From: Enterobacter wuhouensis
GTDB taxonomy: Bacteria; Pseudomonadota; Gammaproteobacteria; Enterobacterales; Enterobacteriaceae
Direction of reading: 5' to 3'
DNA: 64,000 nucleotides
NCBI RefSeq assembly: GCF_004331265.1
Contig: NZ_SJOO01000004.1
Span: 434,001-498,000 of the forward strand
Positions 58,902 through 64,000 of the stretch are shown here, one piece after another. How positions within the stretch are numbered: the stretch's first letter is position 1; each line of letters opens with the position of its first letter. A model generated the notes under the pieces. It saw only the letters and a list, made by a program, of their open reading frames with translations. It was not told where the DNA came from and ran no database searches. The position numbers and the translations under genes were made by a program.

Positions 58902-59620
58902 AGGTGCTGAAGGAAAAAGTCCACGGTCGCATCCAGCGCCGTCGGCGTAATGCGGTGTCGAACCCCCGCTTCCCACAGGCAGGTCAGATTTCCGTCCAGC
59001 CCTTCATGCTGCAGCGCCTGCTGTAACCGGAAGGTTTCGCCAGGGGGGACAACATCGTCAGCATCGCCGTGCCACAGAAGCAGCGGACGGTCTGCCACGC
59101 GCGGCAGCGCACGAGCGACCTCCCATTCCGCCAGCAGGGCTTCAATCTCCGCTGACTCATGCGGTGGAAAGAGCGTTTTAGACAAGGAAGTGAAGTATCC
59201 AGACCCCATCAGGCACGCTACGGACTTCACCTCAGGATGGCGCGTCATGATCCCAAGCGCGGTCATCCCTCCCATTGAGGCCCCGGCCACCGCCAGACGA
59301 TCGTCCGCCACCAGCCCCGCCTGATAAAGCGTATCGCGCAGCCCGGCAAATTCGGTCAGGCTACCATGCAGGATTTGCCAGAACTGCCCAAGACGGGCCT
59401 GTTCGTCGCCTGTAAACCGCGCACCGTGATCGGGCGCATCAGGCATCACAACGCGAAAACCAGCCTGCGCCAGCGCGACGGCAAAATAGCTGTAGACCAG
59501 CTTTGATGAGGTAAATCCATGATAAAAGACCACTACAGGCAACGCCTTCTCACCTTTTCCTGAAGGGAAGGCGTGTACTATTTCACGATCGCCGAGGCGG
59601 CGTATCTCAAGTTCAATCAT
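58898..59620 (-). CDS. yjfP: alpha/beta-hydrolase esterase YjfP
   Basis: This is a 240-residue hydrolase from ATG 59620; an ATG two codons earlier is equally possible. The oxyanion region [19 protein letters not shown] (near residue 30), the nucleophile motif [13 protein letters not shown] (Ser near 115), the aspartate in [14 protein letters not shown] and the histidine in [12 protein letters not shown] make up the triad. E. coli YjfP has carboxylesterase activity. The stop overlaps the ulaR stop by 4 nt. Confidence 0.92.
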   Translation of the reverse strand: MIELEIRRLGDREIVHAFPSGKGEKALPVVVFYHGFTSSKLVYSYFAVALAQAGFRVVMPDAPDHGARFTGDEQARLGQFWQILHGSLTEFAGLRDTLYQAGLVADDRLAVAGASMGGMTALGIMTRHPEVKSVACLMGSGYFTSLSKTLFPPHESAEIEALLAEWEVARALPRVADRPLLLWHGDADDVVPPGETFRLQQALQHEGLDGNLTCLWEAGVRHRITPTALDATVDFFLQHL

Positions 59621-59778
59621 TGTCATACCCGTGCGAATTAATGATTCATAATGTTGAGAGCTGGGTTACGGTTTCATGCTATTTTCATTCGAAAATTACG
59701 CCCCAGATAACACTTCGGGAACATTCCCCCAAAACTAAATTTAGAGATCACTACACTAAGGCTATCAGGAAACGAGAT

Positions 59779-60087
59779 ATGGTTATGCGCAGGTTTGCTG
59801 CTTTATTGCTGGTGCTTCTGCTCAGTAGCTGTAGCGTACTTCAGGGAACGCCGCAGCCCGCACCACCGATTGCCGATCATCCGCAGGAAATTCGTCGTAA
59901 TCAGACAGAAGGATTACAGCGAATGGGAACGGTCTCCGCGCTGGTTCGCGGTTCCCCGGATGATGCGGAAGACGCTATAAAGGCACAGGCCATCGCCGCC
60001 AAAGCAGATTATTACGTCATCATTATGGTCGACGAAACCATTATTACGGGACAGTGGTATTCACAGGCCATTTTGTACCGTAAGTAA
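59779..60087 (+). CDS. bsmA: biofilm stress lipoprotein BsmA (YjfO)
   Basis: This is a 102-residue DUF1471 lipoprotein. The start MVMRRFAALLLVLLLSSCSVLQG at 59779 gives a lipobox LSSC; the longer frame is not supported. The mature part has RNQTEGLQRMGTVSALVRGSPDDAEDAIKAQAIAAKADYYVIIMVDETIITGQWYSQAILYRK, matching E. coli BsmA closely. The E. coli protein affects biofilm and stress responses. Confidence 0.93.
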   Translation: MVMRRFAALLLVLLLSSCSVLQGTPQPAPPIADHPQEIRRNQTEGLQRMGTVSALVRGSPDDAEDAIKAQAIAAKADYYVIIMVDETIITGQWYSQAILYRK

Positions 60088-60235
60088 AGGTCATCATTTG
60101 AACGACATTTACACTGCTTTGCGTCCATAGACATTTTCCTGTCCACAATAAACTCCATGCCCGCCCCAATGGAAGTGAGTTTATTCGCGAAGGATTGCCC
60201 GGCGGATACCGGAGACATGTGAAATGGAGCTGACG

Positions 60236-60511
60236 ATGAAACGAACTCTTGCCTTGACCACACTGTTGCTCTCAGCTGGCCTTGTGAGCACAACCGCGCA
60301 GTCAGCTGAATTCGCCAGCGCGGATTGCGTAACCGGCCTGAATGAAATTGGCCTCATCTCCGTAAACAATATTACGGGGAGCCCGCAAGACGTTGAACGT
60401 GTCGTTGCCTTAAAAGCCGATGAGCAGGGTGCTTCCTGGTACCGCATCATTCAAATGCAGGAAGATAACCATGTCGATCACTGGCGGGTACAGGCCATTC
60501 TTTATGCATAA
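60236..60511 (+). CDS. yjfN: small periplasmic DUF1471 protein YjfN
   Basis: This is a 91-residue protein, the same length as in E. coli. The ATG at 60236 has GGAG upstream; the earlier ATG at 60224 is in frame but lacks one. The signal peptide MKRTLALTTLLLSAGLVSTTAQSA precedes EFASADCVTGLNEIGLISVNNITGSPQDVERVVALKADEQGASWYRI. The last residues end LYA, a hydrophobic C-terminus. E. coli YjfN has been reported to activate the protease DegP through its C-terminal end. Confidence 0.92.
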   Translation: MKRTLALTTLLLSAGLVSTTAQSAEFASADCVTGLNEIGLISVNNITGSPQDVERVVALKADEQGASWYRIIQMQEDNHVDHWRVQAILYA

Positions 60512-60523
60512 TCCTTCCCAATA

Positions 60524-60556
60524 AAAGCCACTTATTTTTAGTGGCTTTACGTTTTT
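60524..60556 (+). terminator. yjfN terminator
   Basis: AAAGCCAC-TTATTTTTA-GTGGCTTT, then ACGTTTTT, 12 nt after the stop. Confidence 0.7.
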
Positions 60557-60623
60557 GCAAACTCTTTATCGTTCAAGAAACCCAACAAAAACAGCTGAAT
60601 AACATTCTGTTACATTATTTGAA

Positions 60624-60650
60624 TAAATGTTAGCTCTTCTTTGCCGTTGA
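60624..60650 (+). promoter_or_regulatory. FliA (sigma-28) promoter for the Cache chemoreceptor
   Basis: TAAA, 15 nt, GCCGTTGA matches TAAA-N15-GCCGATAA at 10 of 12 positions, 31 bp before the start codon at 60682. Confidence 0.7.
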
Positions 60651-60681
60651 AGAGCCATACCTTTTTAATAATGAGCAATTT

Positions 60682-62613
60682 ATGATCAGTTTTTTCCGCC
60701 GTGCAGGTCTGGGCACTAAGCTATCGCTGCTAACCGGTGTGAGTGTCGCCACGTTATTTCTGCTTTTCACTTTTCTGCTCAGCCATAAAGCCAGCCAGCA
60801 GCTTGAAGAACTTGCGGTAGAAGACCTGCATAATCAGTCCACCGGCATGGTCGATATGGTGCAGATGTTTGATACCAGCCTGAGCGAAGAGGTCGAGAGC
60901 TACACCCGGCTGTTTACCACCTTTATACCTCAGCCACTGAATATTAATGACAGCCAGACCCAGACCATTAACGGGTTAAACGTCCCCCTTCTGAAAGGAG
61001 GCGATACCGGGCTACATGAAAATAATGCCTTTTCTGACGATTTTCTGAACCGTACGGGAGCCATCTCTACCCTGTTTGTGCGCAGCGGCAACGATTTTGT
61101 TCGCGTAGCCACTTCCCTGCGCAAAGAGAACGGCGAGCGCGCCATGGGTACCGTTCTGGACACCGCCAGCCCGGCCTTTGCCGCAGTGAACAAAGGCGAG
61201 GTCTACCGCGGTCTGGCGCTGCTGTTTGGCAAACGCTACATCACCCAGTACCAGCCGGTAAAAAACAGTGAAGGTCAGGTCATCGGGATCATCTTCGTCG
61301 GGGTAGATATCACTCACTCCTGGAACGTCATGCGCGAGAAAATCCTGAATCGCCATCTGGGCGAGAGCGGGCACTTCTTTGTACTGGATCGCAGCAACGG
61401 TAAAACGCGTGGACAATACCTGTTCCACGCCAGCGAAGAGGGGCAGTTGCCAAAGTGGGATGCCGCGACGCAGCAGCAGCTTTTGAGCGATAAATCCGGC
61501 ACGCTGGAGCGCGTAAGCGATGACGGCCGCACGCTGAAAATGGTCTATACGCCGCTGCCCGGCTGGAACTGGACCATCGTGGGTGAAGTGGATAAATCGG
61601 TCCTGCTCTCAAGCGTTAACACGATGCGCGACCGTTTCCTGCTGGCAGGCGTGGTGTTGTCAGTTCTCTTTGCCGGGCTGTTTGTCGTTATTATTCGCCG
61701 GATGCTCACCCGCCCGCTGCGGAACGTGATCGAACTGGCCCGCCAGTATGCGGCAGGCGATCTGCGTTCCAGCCTGCCCGTGACCCGCCAGGATGAGGTC
61801 GGCCAGCTGATTGACGCCATCAACGGCATCGGCGCTGGACTGCAAAAAATGGTCCTGCAGGTTCGCGAAGCCGCCGGTGAAATCCACATGGGCACTAACG
61901 CCCTGGCAGCCGATACCGGCGAAATTTCCGAACAGATCAACAAGCAGGCCAGCAGCGTGGAAGAGACGTCAGCCAGCATGGAACAGCTGGCCGCTACCGT
62001 GCAGCAAAACGCCGCCAATATGGAGCAGACGCAGCTGCTGGTGAGCGAAACCTCGCGTGCGGTGCATCAGGGCGGCGAGACGGTGACCAACGCGGTCACC
62101 ACCATGGATGATATTCGCGACGCATCGAAACGTATTGAAGACATTACCCGCGTGATTGAGTCCATCGCGTTCCAGACCAATATTCTGGCGCTTAACGCGG
62201 CGGTCGAAGCGGCACGCGCGGGCGAGCATGGCAAAGGCTTCGCCGTGGTCGCACAGGAGGTTCGCGCCCTGGCGGCGCGCAGCGCTAACGCGGTGAAGGA
62301 AATTGAGCAGCTGATTGGCGACACGCTGAATAAAGTAAGCGAAGGCCACGCCTTGTCCGAGCAGACGCGGCTGGCGATGGATTCCATCATCGTGCATATC
62401 GATAACATCAGTCAGCTGGTCACCGAGATCAACCACGCTTCCCGCGAGCAATCCGCCGGGATCGGTCAGGTGAATCTCGCCATGACGCACATTGGCGAAG
62501 CGTCGCACATCAACGCCGATCGCGTCTCGCGCAGCGAGCAGACCGCCCAAACGCTGCGCGAGAAGGGTTCGCACCTCACCCGTCTGGTGAGCCTGTTCCA
62601 GCTCAAAGGCTAA
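60682..62613 (+). CDS. methyl-accepting chemotaxis protein with Cache-type sensor
   Basis: This is a 643-residue receptor. It has a membrane helix at residues 14-34, a long periplasmic region of about 280 residues with Cache3-Cache2 features ([57 protein letters not shown]), a second membrane helix near 318-340, HAMP, and a signalling domain with tip [50 protein letters not shown]. The tip differs from the Tsr type (ESIAF, EHGKG). It ends [10 protein letters not shown], with no docking pentapeptide. It is inserted between yjfN and aidB compared with E. coli. Cache3-Cache2 receptors often sense small organic acids; this is inference. Confidence 0.93.
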   Translation: MISFFRRAGLGTKLSLLTGVSVATLFLLFTFLLSHKASQQLEELAVEDLHNQSTGMVDMVQMFDTSLSEEVESYTRLFTTFIPQPLNINDSQTQTINGLNVPLLKGGDTGLHENNAFSDDFLNRTGAISTLFVRSGNDFVRVATSLRKENGERAMGTVLDTASPAFAAVNKGEVYRGLALLFGKRYITQYQPVKNSEGQVIGIIFVGVDITHSWNVMREKILNRHLGESGHFFVLDRSNGKTRGQYLFHASEEGQLPKWDAATQQQLLSDKSGTLERVSDDGRTLKMVYTPLPGWNWTIVGEVDKSVLLSSVNTMRDRFLLAGVVLSVLFAGLFVVIIRRMLTRPLRNVIELARQYAAGDLRSSLPVTRQDEVGQLIDAINGIGAGLQKMVLQVREAAGEIHMGTNALAADTGEISEQINKQASSVEETSASMEQLAATVQQNAANMEQTQLLVSETSRAVHQGGETVTNAVTTMDDIRDASKRIEDITRVIESIAFQTNILALNAAVEAARAGEHGKGFAVVAQEVRALAARSANAVKEIEQLIGDTLNKVSEGHALSEQTRLAMDSIIVHIDNISQLVTEINHASREQSAGIGQVNLAMTHIGEASHINADRVSRSEQTAQTLREKGSHLTRLVSLFQLKG

Positions 62614-64000
62614 CCGACTCTGCCGGTAGCGCGCAGCAGCAGGTCCGTTTTGACCTGCTCGCTCATCAGCGTTCCGCCCCGGGTATCCAGCATCATGCGG
62701 CACCACGCCTGCGCTACGGGCGGCGACGCGTGCCGCAGCATCTGGCTTCCCGCCCCCAGCAAAAAGAGCTGCTGAGCGATCTCCCTGCCCTGCGCCTCCT
62801 GGGGTTTACGCAGCTTTTGCTGAAGCTGCCGCCAGCTGCGATCGAAGTGCCTGTCCTGCCCTTTTACCTGAGCAAAATCATCGGCAAGCAGGTCGAGCAT
62901 ACCGGGCTGCTTCGCCAGCACGCGCAGAACGTCCAGGCACATGATATTGCCGGAGCCCTCCCAGATGCTGTTGACCGGCATCTCACGGTACAAACGCGGA
63001 AGCTCGCTCTCTTCGCAATACCCCATACCGCCCAAAACCTCCATCGCCTCCGCGACAAAGGGGATACCGGCTTTGCACACGCTAAATTTTGCCGCCGGGG
63101 TAAACAACCGCGCCCAGGCCGCCTCGAGCGGATCGGCGCGCTTATCCCACGCGCGCGCCAGGCGGAACAGCAGCGACGTCTGCCCCTCCAGCACAAGCGC
63201 CATACGGCTTAAGACCTCGCGCATTAACGGCTGATCGATAAGGTTTTTGCCGAAGGTCTGCCGCTGATGGGCATGGTACAGCGCCACCGACAGCGCCCGA
63301 CGCATCAGCCCGTGGCTGCCCAGCGCGCAGTCAAAGCGCGTCAGGCCGCCCATCTTGAGGATTTGTCGAACGCCTTCCCCCTCTTCCCCCAGCAGCCAGC
63401 CGGAGGCATCGAGAAACTCCGCCTCGCTGCTGGCGTTTGAGCGATTCCCGAGCTTGTCCTTCAGGCGCTCCAGCCGCACGGCATTGCGTTGCCCGTCAGG
63501 CAGAAAGCGCGGCACAAAAAAGCAGGATAGCCCGCCCTTAGCCTGCGCCAGCACCAGGTGCGCATCGCTTTGCGGCACGGAGAAAAACCATTTATGCCCC
63601 ACCAGCCGATAGCTGCCGTCACTGCATCTTTCCGCTTTGGTGGTGTTGCTGAGCACGTCCGAGCCGCCCTGCTTTTCCGTCATCCCCATACCGATCAGCA
63701 GGCCGCGCTTTTGCGCGCCCGGCGCGAGGTGCGGATCGTAGCGATCGCTGAGCAGGGGCGTAAGCCAGTCATGGAACGTTTTCGGGAGCGCCTGCTGCAG
63801 CAGCGGTGTCGCGGCAAACGTCATGGTGGCGGGACACAGCGTGCCGGCTTCAACCTGCGCATGCAGCACAAAGCGTGCGGCCCGAGCGACAAACGATCCT
63901 TTACGCGCCTCCTCTTCCCACGCCAGATTATGCACGCGGTTCGCACAGAGCCCCTGCATCAGCAGATGCCATGCCGGATGGAAACGCACGTCGTCCAGCC
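62610..64000 (-). CDS. aidB: acyl-CoA-dehydrogenase-like protein AidB (5' end outside window)
   Basis: The frame runs from the right edge to the stop at 62610. About 463 codons are present, while E. coli AidB has 541 residues, so roughly the first 80 are missing. A GTG at 63987-63989 is internal, because the residues before it (LDD) match the E. coli protein. Flavin-binding segments include [35 protein letters not shown] and [40 protein letters not shown]. AidB is made in the Ada response to alkylation damage and binds DNA. Its stop overlaps the chemoreceptor stop by 3 nt. Confidence 0.96.
   Translation of the reverse strand, partial: LDDVRFHPAWHLLMQGLCANRVHNLAWEEEARKGSFVARAARFVLHAQVEAGTLCPATMTFAATPLLQQALPKTFHDWLTPLLSDRYDPHLAPGAQKRGLLIGMGMTEKQGGSDVLSNTTKAERCSDGSYRLVGHKWFFSVPQSDAHLVLAQAKGGLSCFFVPRFLPDGQRNAVRLERLKDKLGNRSNASSEAEFLDASGWLLGEEGEGVRQILKMGGLTRFDCALGSHGLMRRALSVALYHAHQRQTFGKNLIDQPLMREVLSRMALVLEGQTSLLFRLARAWDKRADPLEAAWARLFTPAAKFSVCKAGIPFVAEAMEVLGGMGYCEESELPRLYREMPVNSIWEGSGNIMCLDVLRVLAKQPGMLDLLADDFAQVKGQDRHFDRSWRQLQQKLRKPQEAQGREIAQQLFLLGAGSQMLRHASPPVAQAWCRMMLDTRGGTLMSEQVKTDLLLRATGRVG

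Overview
The window looks like the chromosome of an Enterobacteriaceae species close to Enterobacter (Enterobacter, Lelliottia or Leclercia type). From cybC at about 7.2 kb to aidB at the right edge, the gene order is collinear with the E. coli K-12 segment cybC-pmbA-yjgA-mpl-fbp-yjfF/ytfTRQ-ppa-ytfP-tamBA-msrA-ytfL-ytfK-ytfJ-cysQ-cpdB-ytfH-qorB-ytfF-ytfE-cycA-fklB-ytfB-rplI-rpsR-priB-rpsF-yjfY-ulaFEDCBA-ulaG-ulaR-yjfP-bsmA-yjfN-aidB. Protein lengths nearly always match the E. coli orthologues. Genus assignment is inference from recall; no search was run.

Accessory blocks break this backbone. (1) At 1.1-6.6 kb, a seven-gene minus-strand operon encodes a PRD protein, a glycine-rich SFCGS protein, DUF4312, DUF4311 and DUF4310 proteins, a metal amidohydrolase, a DgaE-like PLP ammonia-lyase and a DgaF-like aldolase. 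This is a conserved but functionally undescribed uptake and catabolism system, and the best candidate for new biology here. A CRP-like site and a perfect 20-bp palindrome lie upstream of it. (2) At about 6.9-7.2 kb there is a chromosomal hok/sok-type toxin locus. (3) At 12.4-14.4 kb there is a truncated LysR gene whose frame runs through the terminator of a chemoreceptor gene. (4) At 26.7-34.1 kb, between msrA and ytfL, there is a LacI regulator, four consecutive Gfo/Idh/MocA-family genes and a GPH-type sugar symporter. One of the four proteins lacks the usual NAD-binding and EKP motifs. (5) At 41.1-44.8 kb there are an AraC regulator and a Tsr-like chemoreceptor. (6) At 48.9-49.9 kb there is an EamA transporter. 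(7) At 60.6-62.6 kb there is a Cache-type chemoreceptor.

All three chemoreceptor genes carry a FliA (sigma-28) type promoter just upstream, so they should be expressed with the flagellar regulon. Other regulatory sites seen are an NsrR operator before ytfE, paired UlaR operators between ulaA and ulaG, a GalR/GalS-like operator before ytfQ, a palindromic LacI-family operator in the oxidoreductase cluster, a promoter and an S6:S18-type leader before rpsF, and several intrinsic terminators.

Two families of short intergenic repeats punctuate gene ends. One is a CCCTCACCCTAACCCTCTCC-type palindrome (four clear loci and one doubtful). The other is REP-like elements (four loci). No tRNA, rRNA, CRISPR array, transposase or integrase was seen.
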